DNA from: Leguminivora glycinivorella
Lineage: Eukaryota > Arthropoda > Insecta > Lepidoptera > Tortricidae
Assembly: GCF_023078275.1 (NCBI RefSeq)
Contig: NC_062981.1
Coordinates: 18,158,846 to 18,222,845 of the forward strand
Direction: 5' to 3'
Length of the DNA stretch: 64,000 nucleotides
The position numbers were made by a program, and so were the translations under genes. A model generated the notes under the pieces. The model saw nothing but the letters and a program-made list of their open reading frames with translations, had not been told where the DNA came from and did not search any database. Each line of letters opens with the position of its first letter. The stretch's first letter is position 1. This document shows positions 22,801-33,642 of the stretch, one piece after another.

Positions 22801-23230
22801 TATCAACGAAAAATTTCACGCCACGCCACTGCTAAGCACGTCGCGAAGGTCTACAGATCCCAGAGCCACTATCAGTCTTTTAGTTGCTTAGCAAACTGTC
22901 GCGTCCACGTTCCATATCCAGGTTCAACCCCACGCAAATATACTAGAGAGTGACTGAGAAAATTCAACCTTTTGTCTTTTTCCTACTCTGTAAGATGAAA
23001 TCCTTAAGTTCTGTATTGCATTAATCTTCAAATTAGCGCAGCACTATGAAATTTTTTTAAATGAATGACTTTATTGCGATAAACTTGGTACCTATACATC
23101 AGGTGGTATTAATTCTTATTAAGTAGCAATACGTGTTAAGCCACAAATGGCTTGCGAAATTCGCCTACTTGAAATAATATTTTTGTTTAAATTTTAAATA
23201 TATTTCATTATTAACGACTAAAAAGTATAA
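22801..23230. other. No gene recognised
   Basis: Intronic sequence between the end of the satellite remnant and a large inverted repeat. I see no coding or repeat signal. Confidence 0.4.
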
Positions 23231-23662
23231 AATAAATTTATAGTTTAAAAAACTCTAGAAAAACACGCTTTTATAAATGCACGTAAAAGCCAAAAATAAA
23301 TTATGGATCGTTCAAGTTGTCTCTATTGCTGGGATGAAGAGTAAACTATGTGCTTTTAATTATAATATTTGATTGTAAAAGCGTGGGGCGCTGTAACAGG
23401 AAAAACTTTTTGTATAACTTGCTGAGAAATCAAGTTAAGCTATATTACGAGAAGCAGTTTACACAGATTGGCGCGCTAACTGGACTTGCAGCACGACTGC
23501 AGCGCCACACGTTTTTACAATCAAATATTATAATTAAAAGCACATAGTTTACTCTTCATCCCAGCAATAGAGACAACTTGAACGATCCATAATTTATTTT
23601 TGGCTTTTACGTGCATTTATAAAAGCGTGTTTTTCTAGAGTTTTTTAAACTATAAATTTATT
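23231..23662. repeat. Near-perfect inverted repeat, 163-bp arms
   Basis: Arms at 23231-23393 and 23500-23662 are reverse complements, with mismatches visible only near the inner ends (AAAGCGTGGGG against AAACGTGTGG). The spacer is 106 bp. No terminal duplication was found. It could be a foldback transposon or a recently formed inverted duplication; a transcript would fold into a long hairpin. Confidence 0.85.
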
Positions 23663-23756
23663 AACATTAGGTATCTTTTTATAAATAAAGTATCCTAATG
23701 TACAAGAGTGTATGTTCGAACCGAACTCTTTAAAAAAGCTTCTTTTAATAAGGAAT

Positions 23757-24093
23757 GACCTACCGGTCTGGCCTAGCGCGTAGTGACCCTGCCTGCTAAG
23801 CCACGGTCCCGGGTTCGAATCCCGGTAAGGGTATTTATTTGTGTGATGAACACAGATATTTTTTCCTGAGTCACGGATGTTTTCTATGTATCATGCATCC
23901 TCCTTGCGTTATCCCGGCATTTGCCACGGCTCATGGGAGCCTGGGGTCCGCTTTGGCAACTAATCTCAACATGTTTTCTATGTATATAAGTATGTATTTC
24001 TATATAAGTAAGTATATCGTCGCCTAGCACCCATAGTATAAGCTTTGCTTAGTTTGGGGCTAGGTTGATCTGTGTAAATTGTCCCCCAATATA
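23757..24093 (+). mobile_element. SINE family 2 carrying a nested SINE family 1 fragment
   Basis: The SINE 2 head (CCGGTCTGGCCTAGCGCG, box B GGTTCGAATCCC) and body are interrupted at 23892-23970 by a - strand SINE 1 3' end. The interruption is flanked by a 15-bp duplication ATGTTTTCTATGTAT (23877-23891 and 23971-23985). Confidence 0.8.
23892..23970 (-). mobile_element. SINE family 1, 5'-truncated, inside SINE 2
   Basis: A 79-bp insert with GCGTTATCCCGGCATTTGCC, bounded by the 15-bp target duplication described for its host. Confidence 0.8.
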
Positions 24094-24129
24094 TTATATT
24101 ATTAATATATTTACGAGTATTATAGGTAT

Positions 24130-25040
24130 CGAGACAAACCTTATTACATACATATATACAATCACGCCTGTATCCCATGAAGGGGTAGGCAGAGCACATT
24201 AAACTACTCAAGTTTTAATGCCACACTTGGCAAATAAGGGGTTGAAAGATAATTTTTAAGAAAAAAAAACCGCCTTCCTTTGGGGTTCTGGTGATAAATA
24301 CTTTCAAATGTTGGATTATGTTATCAATTCGTCTGTATATTTTTTAATCTTTTTTATTCGATATCTCCGTCATTTCTGAACCAATTTTGAAATTTGGATG
24401 ATTCTGAAGTACTGATTCCACTGCACCAAATGTCACTGTTCTGGACGTAAGTGCATGCTGTTCTTATAAAAATACCAAAGTCACTATAAGTGTGCCGTTC
24501 AGATGTGAGGAGTTCCGTTCTGACCATCATCAGCAGTTCCACTGCACCAAATGTCACTGTTCTGGACGGAAGTGCATGCTGTTCTTATAAAAATACCAAA
24601 GTCACTATAAGTGTGCCGTTCAGATTTGAGGAGTTCCATTCTGACCATCATCAGGAGTTCCACTGCACCAAATGTCACTGTTCCGTACGTAAATGCTTGC
24701 TGTTCCTTTAAAAACACAAAAATCACCATATGTATGCCTTTCAGATTTGAGGAGTTCCCTCGATTTCTCCAGGATCCCATCATCAGAACTGGGTCCTGAG
24801 AAAAATGGGACCAATCTGTATGCATATACATTCAATCAAAAAAAAATTTCAAAATCGGTCAAGTAACGACGGAGATATCGAGGAACAAACATTAAAAAAA
24901 ATAAAAAAAAAAAAACAAAAAAAAAATACAGACGAATTGAGAACCCCTTCCTTTGAGATTTGGAAGGCGGTTAAAAACGAAACTGTGACATTGCAGTGAC
25001 AGGTTGCCAGCCTCTCGCCTACGCCACAATTTAACCCATA
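24130..25040 (-). mobile_element. Dispersed repeat (family H) split by an inverted-end element
   Basis: The outer parts (24130-24257 with CACGCCTGTATCCCATGAAG, and 24977-25040 with GTTGCCAGCCTCTCGCCTAC) match the + strand copy at 50724-50955. The inner part (about 24264-24976) has ends AACCGCCTTCC and GGAAGGCGGTT. Confidence 0.65.
24264..24976 (-). mobile_element. Element with internal ~120-bp minisatellite, copy 1
   Basis: Short inverted ends (AACCGCCTTCC / GGAAGGCGGTT) enclose about three tandem units with CACTGCACCAAATGTCACTG and GTGCCGTTCAGATTTGAGGA. Near the 5' end (- strand) is a GATATCTCCGTC motif. The + oriented copy is at 40891-42430. Confidence 0.65.
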
Positions 25041-25154
25041 TCCTTATTGGTTTAACGATACTGTGTAAATTAATTAGAGATTTTTGTTTTATTTATATTT
25101 GATTCATATATATACGTATCTTATTAATGATAAGCATTCGTTTTCTATTTCCAG

Positions 25155-25264
25155 TTTGGAGCTGAACACTTCATCGATATCAGCTCCTGTGTACGTCACA
25201 GTCAGTCCGTGCACAAGGGACGTACGCTGGGCCCTTTTTAGGGGCCACATCGGGAATATGGACG
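25155..25264 (+). CDS. nord: nord-like exon 2
   Basis: The acceptor is TTTCTATTTCCAG ending at 25154 and the donor is GTAAGT at 25265. The exon begins with the T that completes the split Ser codon and ends with the G of a split Asp. It encodes residues 55-90 of the window protein, with an N-T-S sequon and the run YVTVSPCTRDVRWALFRG. That run matches the family pattern V-x-V-x-P-C followed by an aromatic beta strand in the NDNF N-terminal region. Splice signals and phase both support it. Confidence 0.83.
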
Positions 25265-25643
25265 GTAAGTTTTTCTTCACAATAAAAACCTAAAACTTAT
25301 AGGTTTTTCTCAAACGAGCGTCAGAAAAAAATCATAAATAATTTTTCCTGGATGTCGTCAATTGATTTTGTAAATAAGAAGATGCTCTATTTGAAACAAG
25401 TAGGTACCTACCTTCAAATGTGAAGACGGAGGGGATCCTGTACTAAACAAGGATTCCGAAGAAAGGGCAACTACACCCGCAAAAACTAGGAAGTCTTCAA
25501 AATTTACATTTTTCGAAGTAGCTTACCTGATTGAACTGACAGGCAACATTTTCGTGATTTTAGTATATGTTAAGTAGGTAGGTACCTACTGTTTTGAATC
25601 TAAAAACGGACGTAGAAAACTACCAATTTTACGTTTTCTTACT

Positions 25644-25847
25644 AAGGTACAGCGGAGCAAGTCTCGACTGGAGGGCAATTTTATTGTCTCTCATCCATTT
25701 TTTCTATTATTACACTATGATGTTGAGTTCTACAATTTATACATGTATCCACTGAACTTACCATTTACCCAAAGTTTCGGCCAGGTTGCAATTAGCCGTG
25801 GTCGCGCTACATTTGGCCCCAGTCGAGATTTGCCCCGCTGTACCTTA
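25644..25847. mobile_element. MITE family J, copy 1
   Basis: The inverted ends are AAGGTACAGCGGAGCAAG and its near complement ending TGCCCCGCTGTACCTT. The second copy is at 49757-49948, with the shared core TTACACTATGATGTTGAG. Confidence 0.75.
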
Positions 25848-25884
25848 TCTCATATAGACGGACTCTTAAATTGCAGATTGACAT

Positions 25885-26032
25885 AAGGTGTACTCGGGTA
25901 ATTCCGAACGTCAAAAACCGTCGGTAAATTTCGAAAAGGGACCCTTATTACTATCGAATCAAGGGTGATTATCATATGAATTTCGGAATTTACCGACGGT
26001 TTTTGACGTTCGGAATTACCCGAGTACACCTT
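25885..26032. mobile_element. MITE family K, copy 1 (foldback)
   Basis: The ends AAGGTGTACTCGGGTAATTC and its complement pair over roughly 50 bp. The second copy is at 55388-55522. It lies 32 bp before exon 3. Confidence 0.8.
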
Positions 26033-26064
26033 ACACTTGTCTGAATGAATGTTTATTTTTTCAG

Positions 26065-26153
26065 ATCAACTGACATTTGTGAGAGAATATATTGGTCGAC
26101 AGATGACGACCCTATTAGTAAAAGTATCTCCGAACGAGAGATACGTATTACAG
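26065..26153 (+). CDS. nord: nord-like exon 3
   Basis: The acceptor is TTTATTTTTTCAG ending at 26064 and the donor is GTAAGA at 26154. The opening AT completes the Asp codon from exon 2, and 29 codons follow, ending in phase 0. The product (residues 92-120, LTFVREYIGRQMTTLLVKVS and onward) corresponds to the stretch between the first conserved cysteine and the FN3 domain. This exon lies 0.8 kb after exon 2 with two MITEs in between. Confidence 0.82.
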
Positions 26154-26304
26154 GTAAGAAATTGTTAATTTTCTTGTCATAGAAAATGTTTTCTTTTGCA
26201 ATTCTATATAAAGTTTACGAGTAGTTTATATTTACGAATAGTCTGTTGGAGCATCACATCTATAAAAGTACCTATCGATAACCTAACCACAAAATTGAAA
26301 TTTT

Positions 26305-26526
26305 GAAAAAACCCCCGCCACCATTGTGAACCGTTATTAATGAAACATATAGCTAAGAACACTCCCGACTAACTCAGCTTTCAAACAAAAAAAAAGAAAT
26401 CTAAATCGCTTCAGGCGTTCGTGGGCTACGATGCCACAGACAGACACTCACAGACAGACAGACAGACAGACATACAGACACGTCAAACTTATAACACCCC
26501 GTCGTTTTTGCGTCGGGGGTTAAAAA
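26305..26526 (+). repeat. Dispersed repeat, family E, copy 2
   Basis: Starts AAAAAACCCCCGCC and ends CGTCGGGGGTTAAAAA (short inverted ends), with an ACAG tetranucleotide run at about 26448-26480. Shared with 10345-10500. Confidence 0.6.
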
Positions 26527-26717
26527 TGGTAGCCAAAATCCATCCCTATATTGGCTATTATATTTAAATTAACCCAAATCAATAAATTAGCCAACAAGAA
26601 ATATTGTACTGCACATTTAAGGAAAACCACGAGCACTTTAAAAAATTGTAATTGAAAAAAAAATCGCCAGGTCTTCATTTTCCTTGTATGTAAGTGCCCC
26701 AAATACAATTTACTTCA

Positions 26718-27437
26718 GGCCGTTTTCACATTATCCGATCCGATATCGGATGTCGGACCGACATCCTACATCCGATAAACGCTTCCGATAGTGTCGGATG
26801 TCGGTCCGGTAAAACGCATTGTTCCAAATCAATGAAGTACCTATGATTTTGTATCAAAAAATATTTAAAAAATGTTTTATATTTAATAATTATAAGCACT
26901 ATATCCTAAATATTATATTGTAAAATTAAGATAACGAGCATAAAAAATACTCAGTGTCAGGCAAAATAAATAATTTTACATTCAACTATATCTACTAAAA
27001 GATGAAAAAACTAGTATCCGCAATTCGGACCGATGCATTACAACCTTTTTTTTTTCAATGGAAATTGACAACTAATTTGAATTTAGATCATTAGCAGCTG
27101 TTTAATAGATGCCATTTTTGTCACGCACACTACTACAAACGTATACATACATTATATACGCACACAAACAAATATTATCGGCCGACAACTGGCGGGGGGT
27201 CCGGCATGCCAAAAAATGTCGGAAGCGTCCTGCCGATATCGGCAGGTCCATGGTGCCTCGTACAAAAACAGTTGTAGGAGAGTGCCATCGGCATTAAATC
27301 CGCAATTTTTGCGTTTTATATCGTTTTTTAGTAATAATGATCTATTAAATACATAAATGAAGACCTGGAAGCGCATAAATCTTACATTTTACATCCTTCC
27401 TACATCCGATATCGGATCGGATAATGTGAAAACGGCC
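26718..27437. mobile_element. MITE with long TIRs and TCA target duplication
   Basis: The inverted ends start GGCCGTTTTCACATTATCCG and extend about 37 bp through ATCGGATGT. A TCA triplet flanks both sides (26715-26717 and 27438-27440), a 3-bp duplication as in Harbinger-like elements. A short related end piece is at 28852-28876. No transposase. Confidence 0.75.
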
Positions 27438-27809
27438 TCACAGTCAGTGAAGAAATATTGAAAAGAAAACGTAAAATGACAAAAATGTTTGATAAAGAAA
27501 GGAAAGTTTTCCCTTAATGGCTAATGCAAAAGTTTGGTCAAGTTTTGAGACCCAGCAAATATAAGGAAAATGTGGTTTCACTCAAATCTCACGAATTTGT
27601 ACAGGAACCCTTATGGTGTGCGTCCGTTTATCGGAAATCCAATTATTTTTGGGCACGAAACCCTAAAAACGGTTGAAATTTTAAGCCACGAGGATTGCGT
27701 CCTTTGTACGCTATATTTTGAAATAACCTTCTGCTACTGAATGTCATACTCGGATTCTAGAATTATAATAAAAAACTTAGTATACTCACCCGTACCAACC
27801 TCTAATAAG

Positions 27810-28313
27810 TAGAGATGTACCGACTATTGATTTGGCCGACTAGGCCGACTACCGACTAGTCGGCGCTTGGGTGGCCGATTAGTTGGCCGACTAGTCGGCT
27901 AGTCGGCCGAAACATAAATGTCAACTAAATTCACATTTTGAATGTTATATTTGGTCCTTCGTTCGCGCTTTTCATGATTTTTTACAAGTTCAGAGGTTCA
28001 TGACAATATTTATATACATTTTCCATTTTTGACAACCGGCTTGGCTTAGTGGGTAGTGATCTTGCTTATGAAATCGATAATCCTAGGTAGGAAATTTATT
28101 TCTGTGATGATAACAAATATTTGTTGTTCTTACAAAGAAAGGAATTACGAAAAGGTACATGATACAACCATAAATTTAAGCTGTGGCTCTCAGTTTTTCT
28201 ATCACTAATGAAGTGCCGACTAATCGGCCTTTTTTGCCGACTAGTCGCCGACTAATCGCCGACTACAAATGTGGCCGGATAGTCGGCTTTCCCGACTAGT
28301 CGGTACATCCCTA
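27810..28313 (+). mobile_element. hAT-like element with CCGACTAGTCGG palindromes, copy 1
   Basis: The element starts TAGAGATGTACCGAC and ends GTCGGTACATCCCTA. It is flanked by a perfect 8-bp duplication CTAATAAG (27802-27809 and 28314-28321). Both ends are packed with GACTAGTCGGC-type palindromic units. The centre (28031-28125) is a decayed SINE family 2 head and body. An almost identical copy lies in opposite orientation at 33854-34368. No coding capacity. Confidence 0.87.
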
Positions 28314-28699
28314 CTAATAAGTATTAGCTCATAAGCTTACATTGACACTGGCGAAATACTTAGTCCCAATAATAGACTGAAGCCATTTAATAAAAATAAA
28401 AAAAAACTTATTAAGGTACCTTAGTGTGTGTGTTACGAGTAGAAGAGATATAAAGGTAGGTACTAGGTACGTACTAGAAGTTTAGGAGTGTAGGAACGGC
28501 TTTGAAGTTGATGTTGTGCGGACATAAGAAAACATAATTAACGCCGAATAAGACCAAAGACATATGTAACGCCGAATAGACCGCTACAGTCTAAGAAGAA
28601 AAATTAGAAAACGTATCTCAGAACCATATAGAAATAGGTACGGTGGCCTAGATGGCGCTAATATTAATATTTGACATTTCGACACATATATCAAGCTAA

Positions 28700-28830
28700 T
28701 AATATGGGCCAAATTGTCAAAACTGAGGTTTAAAAGTTTTAAGCTTGTGTCGAGAGATGGCAGTCTATGCACTGTGATTACACATTTTACTTTGACAGTA
28801 ACTCTCTGTAATACTTTTGATCCTCTTTGA
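28700..28830. repeat. Dispersed repeat, family F, copy 2
   Basis: Matches 11106-11225 (TGTGTCGAGAGATGGCAGTC, CATTTTACTTTGACAGTAACTC). Confidence 0.6.
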
Positions 28831-28909
28831 TCAAGACCGATAGGTCACAAGGAGGATCGGATAATGTGAAAACGCGCTAATGAACTCGAACCGTAAGGAA
28901 TTTAAATAC

Positions 28910-29005
28910 TTTTTCACGATCACGAGCTCCCGATAGTCCCAATATTTCGTGACCATGATGCATTTAACTGCGTCGAAATATCGTGAAATATTGACGAGTC
29001 AATAA
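28910..29005 (+). repeat. Penelope-type terminal relic (CGAAATATC type)
   Basis: Contains ATGATGCATTTAACTGCGTC followed by GAAATATC. A similar inverted stretch is at 37855-37930. The layout recalls Penelope terminal units, but this copy is short. Confidence 0.4.
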
Positions 29006-29059
29006 TATAAGTTTACTATAACTTTTTGGCTCTTACTACTGCATAGGTATTAGGTATAT

Positions 29060-29224
29060 AGGGCCCCCCACATCTAGCGTCTCGCGAGCATAGCGTCGGA
29101 CGTGCGTCGGGCCAACTGTATGGCAAAGCCTGACGCCGCGTCGGCGCGACATCAACGCGGCGTCTTTTTCCATACAGTTGGCCCTACGCTACGCTCGCGA
29201 GACGCTAGATAGGGGGGGGGGGTC
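29060..29224. mobile_element. GC-rich foldback MITE
   Basis: CATCTAGCGTCTCGCGAGC at the left and GCTCGCGAGACGCTAGAT at the right are complementary. A second inner pair, GGCCAACTGTATGG / CCATACAGTTGGCC, nests within. Confidence 0.75.
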
Positions 29225-29481
29225 TATAATGTTCATTGAGTCAAGTTCATATTATAAAAATCTGAATCTACCTCGTATCGACGAAGTTGATAAATAAAAC
29301 CTTTTGAACGTTGACAAAAGGGTTCCAGATTTCCATATTATTGTGAGTGTAGTTTCGTGTTTGAATACGTTGAATGGTTTCGGGATCAGGCTGGCAGATA
29401 AACGTTTTCTGAATAGAAAATATTCACTAATGGAGTGCATACGTGAGGCTGAATTTTGAAACGTTAGAATTGAATTTTGAA

Positions 29482-29810
29482 GAGAAGCGCTGGTGGCCTA
29501 GCGGTAAGAGCGTGCGACTTTCGATCCGGAGGTCGCAGGTTCAAACCCCGGCTCGTACCAATGAGTTTTTCGGAACTTATGTGCGAAATGTCATTTGATA
29601 TTTGTCAGTCGCTTTTCGGTGAAGGAAAACATCGTGAGGAAACCGGACTAATTCCAACAAGGCCTAGTTACCCTCCGGGTTGGAAGGTCAGATGCCAGTC
29701 GCTTTCGTAAAACTAGTGCCTATGCCAAATCTTGGGATTAGTTGTCAAAGCGGACCCCAGGCTCCCATGAGCTGTGGCAAATGCCGGGACAACGCAAGGA
29801 GGATGATGAT
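29482..29810 (+). mobile_element. SINE family 1, full length with target duplication
   Basis: The tRNA-like head has box A (TGGCCTAGCGGTAAGAG) and box B (GGTTCAAACCCC), then the body (GAGGAAACCGGACTAATTCC) and a GATGATGAT tail. It is flanked by a 15-bp duplication GAATTGAATTTTGAA (29467-29481 and 29811-29825). The acceptor arms do not pair, so it is a SINE and not a tRNA gene. Reference copy for the fragments at 186, 14583, 23892, 31666, 33643 and 54247. Confidence 0.9.
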
Positions 29811-30275
29811 GAATTGAATTTTGAATAGTTTGGTGTTTATTTCGTGTGTATTGCGTATTTATCGGTGATACTTGGAATCTTTGTGCAAAGTTCCGTACCT
29901 GAGAGGCATAACACTGTAAGTTCACTTTTTGTGATTTTCATTTTTTTTTACATAATTTTTGATGCTCCCATCCGACCCATGAAACTTTATTTTTATAAAA
30001 TTGTACTAGTTCATAATACTGTAACTCCTCAAATATGAAATAAGTTTAGAAGCAGAACACTGTGTGTCCGGTAGTTTTTTTAGTTTGTGTCCAAAATACA
30101 TATATCGTTTTTATTACTAAATGATGTGTCGAAAACCACCAAATAATAATGCTAAATATATTTACTATTGATTAGTATAAAAAAAACTGTCACTAAAACT
30201 TCGTTTCAATCGTTTTCTGGTGTTCGAAAAACCTTGCAAGACCGATTTTGATACAAAATTGGCTCTCCTGTAAAA

Positions 30276-30485
30276 TTGGATAGAGTAGCGTTAGCGGAGC
30301 GCAATGAAAGCGGTGCGCCGGGCGAACGCTGGCGTTCCGCTTGCAATCCGCGCGCATTCCGCTCGCAATCCGCGCTCGTTAGTTCCTGCCGGCGTCCGCT
30401 GGGCGCAACGCCAGCGCGTTCGTCCGGCGCACCGCTATCGTTGCGCTCCGCTGACGCTCCGCTACCGCTCCACCTACGCTATCAA
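30276..30485. mobile_element. GC-rich foldback element
   Basis: TTAGCGGAGCGCAATGAAAG and GTGCGCCGGGCGAACG on the left are complemented on the right by CGTCCGGCGCACCGC and TTGCGCTCCGCTGACG. The open frame at 30276-30665 that crosses it is therefore not considered a gene. Confidence 0.7.
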
Positions 30486-30621
30486 AAACCCCTAATAAAG
30501 GTCACGTCAATAAGAAGCAGGATAGAATATAACAATGAATCTGACCAACATTATGTTAGGTTGGTTATGGTTATCGTGTCGAGAGATGGCAGTCTACGGA
30601 CTCTGGCTACATTTTTTTTTA

Positions 30622-30849
30622 TTATAAAAGGAAGCCCAGAAGATGCCTGTTCACCCTTGATTTGAAGGTTTTCGGGTTATATGAGCTCGGAAATATAGCC
30701 GCCGGTAAAGAATTCCACTCCTTGGCAGTGCGCATAAGAAAAGAAGAAGCATAGCGCTTCGTGCGAATTCGCAGAATATCTACCAATAATAATCTCTTCC
30801 CCTCACTAGCTCGGAAACACGTGTTTTGTCCTTTAATACCATCGGGCAA
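30622..30849 (-). pseudogene. LINE reverse transcriptase C-terminal fragment
   Basis: The - strand frame has RTKRYASSFLMRTAKEWNSL followed by P-A-A-I-F-P and F-K-S-R-V-N-R-H-L. This is the post-RT tail (S-F-x-x-R-T-x-x-x-W-N-x-L-P) of Jockey/CR1-like elements. Related to 12215-12370. All upstream domains are missing. Confidence 0.65.
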
Positions 30850-30860
30850 AAACGAATTTT

Positions 30861-31522
30861 ATCCACTAGTGGGTAAAGTAATTTGACCTTAAATAAAGTC
30901 AAAATAACTGCTTTAAAATTGATAAAAGCAGGTGAATCTAGTAATAAAGATGATTTACCACCTGTGGAACTACTGGAAGCAGTGATAAACGCATTTTTTG
31001 CGTTGTAGTTTCCTCGCTATAGTGAGGGGAAAAGTTTTGTGTTACACTCGGGTGCAAATGTACAATATTTTACTTCGTTACTATGTACAATATTTTACGT
31101 GTTAAAAAAACTCGCAAGTTCAGGATTTATTCTCGAACTACTCGCTTCGCTCGTGGTTCAACTATAGAATCCTTTGACTTGCTCGTTTTTCAGTTCCGCA
31201 CTCGGCGTTAAAATACAACTTTGGCCCCTTGTATGTAATATGTAGTCAACATGACAGATAAGGTTAAGCGATTTTTGGCTAATTCAGGTTTTTAAAGCGT
31301 TAATGAAAAGCGCCATTAGTAGTTGATAAGATAATTATTATTATGTATTAACACTAGAATAAGTCTTTCAAGATAATTTAAGGTACTAACTTTGAAAATG
31401 AGTGCTTCATTTCGCCGTTAAACGTAAGTTTGGTGAAAAAATTAGAAACTGTAATCTTTGTTTTCAATAAAAAAAAAACAAACAAATAACTATTCCTAAT
31501 AAAAGCATTAATATGTTTTCAG
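30861..31522. other. No gene recognised; dispersed repeat material
   Basis: Includes a doubled GTACAATATTTTACTTCGTT / GTACAATATTTTACGTG motif (31060-31100) and CTCGCTTCGCTCGTGG. It leads directly into the exon 4 acceptor. Confidence 0.4.
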
Positions 31523-31641
31523 CTATCGTCGGAAGCCGGCGGTGCGGCGGCGGTCAGTGTTCGTGGGGAGCCGCCGAGAGCAGTACGATTAAGATTACGC
31601 GTCCGATCACGACGGAGGCTGTCCGCCAACTGGGACCCTAG
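31523..31641 (+). CDS. nord: nord-like exon 4 (start of FN3 domain)
   Basis: The acceptor is TATGTTTTCAG ending at 31522 and the donor is GTGTGTAA at 31642. It starts in phase 0 and ends with AG of a split Ser. Residues 121-159 are Arg- and Ala-rich and GC-rich compared with the introns. They end in RRRLSANWDP, which fits the B strand of an FN3 domain with its core Trp. The next intron is 18.5 kb long and holds most of the transposon nests of the window. Confidence 0.8.
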
Positions 31642-31665
31642 GTGTGTAACATTTATTTCTTTATC

Positions 31666-32415
31666 ACCATCATCATCTTCCTTGCTTAAAACTAGGAACA
31701 TACTACGCGGACGTCCGTCGTCGATCGACCGCAGACGGGGATCTGGACAATGAATATACACTTAACCGTGCAAACTATCGGATGAACAAACATGAATATT
31801 TTTTTGTGTCTGTTTCGCTAGGTATGACAAATTGTCATATAGCACTCGAGTAAATTGACCCAAACTACGTATACACGCTAAAAATATCATTCTAAATGCA
31901 ATACAGTTACATTTTTTCTCTCGAATATTTTTTTTACCACATTAGGTCAAATTAAAAATTATAACCACAAATTACCAAATTACTAAAAAAGCACCTTAGG
32001 AATGTGACCCAGAACGAAATGTTAAATTTATATGTTATCAATGTATTTATAAACGAAAACAAAATCGACTTTAATATTTTTTTAACTTAGGGCCCAAAAT
32101 ATAGCCAGCGCCGCAGGACTAGGTCGACGGACGTGGACGTTACCTTGAGCGCATGGACGTCCGATCGAAATCTGCACGGGAAGCATGGTCGCGCGATAGA
32201 CGATACAATAGCAGGCCGTCCCTATCGCACTATTTGTAAGTGCGATAGGGACAGCCTGATATTTTATCGTCTATCGCGCGACCATGCTTCCCGTGCTGGC
32301 TCGCTGGATGTTTTGTTCCGTGCACACTGATCGGTCGCGGTCGCGGTCGATTTACGATGGACGTCCGCGTAGTATGTTCCTTGCTTTATCCCGTCATTTG
32401 CCACTGCTCATAGGG
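31666..32415 (-). mobile_element. SINE family 1 fragment split by a TIR element
   Basis: ATCATCATCTTCCTTGCTT (31670-31687) and TTGCTTTATCCCGTCATTTG (32382-32401) are two parts of one - strand SINE 1 tail. TTGCTT is present on both sides of the insert. Confidence 0.6.
31694..32381. mobile_element. TIR element with a nested palindrome
   Basis: The inverted ends are AGGAACATACTACGCGGACG on the left and its complement on the right, continuing with minor differences through TCGATCGACCGC. Inside at 32174-32296 lies a palindrome with arms of about 60 bp (GCACGGGAAGCATGGTCGCG ... and its complement). No coding. Confidence 0.75.
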
Positions 32416-33259
32416 TTGATAATTCAACAACATTGCAACATTTCCCTTTTTTGAACAGAAAATAAACGGCGAAGTGTCACTATTTTTATTGTACACTCGT
32501 CGTGACATTTTGCCTGTTTTTGGGTCGAGTTTTGAAACCAGGACGTCTTAAAAATCAACTACATATTAATACTATAACCTAGCCTATTTCTGCGGTTGGA
32601 CTTCTTGAGGTTTTATGAAATTGATTCGTATCCACGATGATTTTGCACAACATAGCAGAAATATGTATAGTCCTAAAGCCAAAACACGAAAGCTTTAAAT
32701 CATGTTCTTACTCACAGAAATCCATAAAAACCGTCACCGTTACTTAAATAGATTGTGCCATTCATAATGACGCACATATTTGCCAAATCTTACCTTTAAT
32801 ACTATGAGACTACGCGCAATAGCAGGCGTCTTCATTAATGACACAATACTACAGTCAATAAATCTAGCATGTATGTCCTATTGCCACTTACACGACTAGG
32901 AACTAAACAGCCTTAACTGACAGATCTAGAAACATATAGGCTCAACGTGCTTAAATCCTCAGATATAAGAAATAACCCAAAATGTTCTTTATATCGTCAT
33001 AGTAACGTTAATAATAGACTAACTATGATATAACCATCTGTTTAAGACAGACCTTCTACGGATTGATTTTCCATTTTTCTTTGAGCCTTATTCAATTCAA
33101 GTTCTTAAAAGTTACGGTAAAATAACTCATGTTCCTTTGAAATAGGATTTCTCAGTTATTTATAACTGTATAAGTTATGTGTTAAATGAATTATTGTCGA
33201 AGCCTTATATGCGTTTGAGTGATACCTATCCAGGTTTTCTGGAAAAAGGTTGACCGTTA
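32416..33259. other. No gene recognised
   Basis: AT-rich intronic sequence. I see no feature that I can support. Confidence 0.4.
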
Positions 33260-33397
33260 GGCCTGATTTAGACGGCGTGCGAACTCGCATGCGATTTTAG
33301 TTACATTGCGGGCTGTTGAGCATACAATTGCACTGCCATCAAGTACCGTAATGTAATAAAACTCGTATGCGAGTTCTCGTACCGTCTAAATGGGCCC
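33260..33397. mobile_element. Harbinger-like MITE (TTA duplication)
   Basis: The ends GGCCTGATTTAGACGG and CCGTCTAAATGGGCCC are inverted, with TTA on both sides (33257-33259 and 33398-33400). Confidence 0.75.
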
Positions 33398-33642
33398 TTA
33401 ATTGGATCGTGGATTCTTAATCTTTATTGAGCTTTTCTAAGTTACTGTGACTGTTTATTATATAAGAAACAAAAACGTAAAACAAAAGAAATAAAGCAGT
33501 AGGATGGTAAAAATCATTAAGAAGGTTTGTCACTTCATTTATTTGATAAAAAAAAATCGTTTGTACGGTTTAATTATACAATACAATATGTCTATAAATG
33601 TTTTGATATTTGACTATTTTAGACACTAAACAAATAGGTACC

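Noticed and set aside
24490..24835. Overlapping open frames on both strands
   Set aside because: They are caused by the internal minisatellite of a non-coding element, with the same peptides repeated at 41.0-42.1 kb.
29482..29560. Possible functional tRNA gene
   Set aside because: A and B boxes are present, but the acceptor arms do not pair, and a SINE body, GAT tail and target duplication follow.
30276..30665. 129-codon Arg-rich open frame
   Set aside because: The open part coincides with a GC-rich foldback element; the frame is a by-product of its composition.
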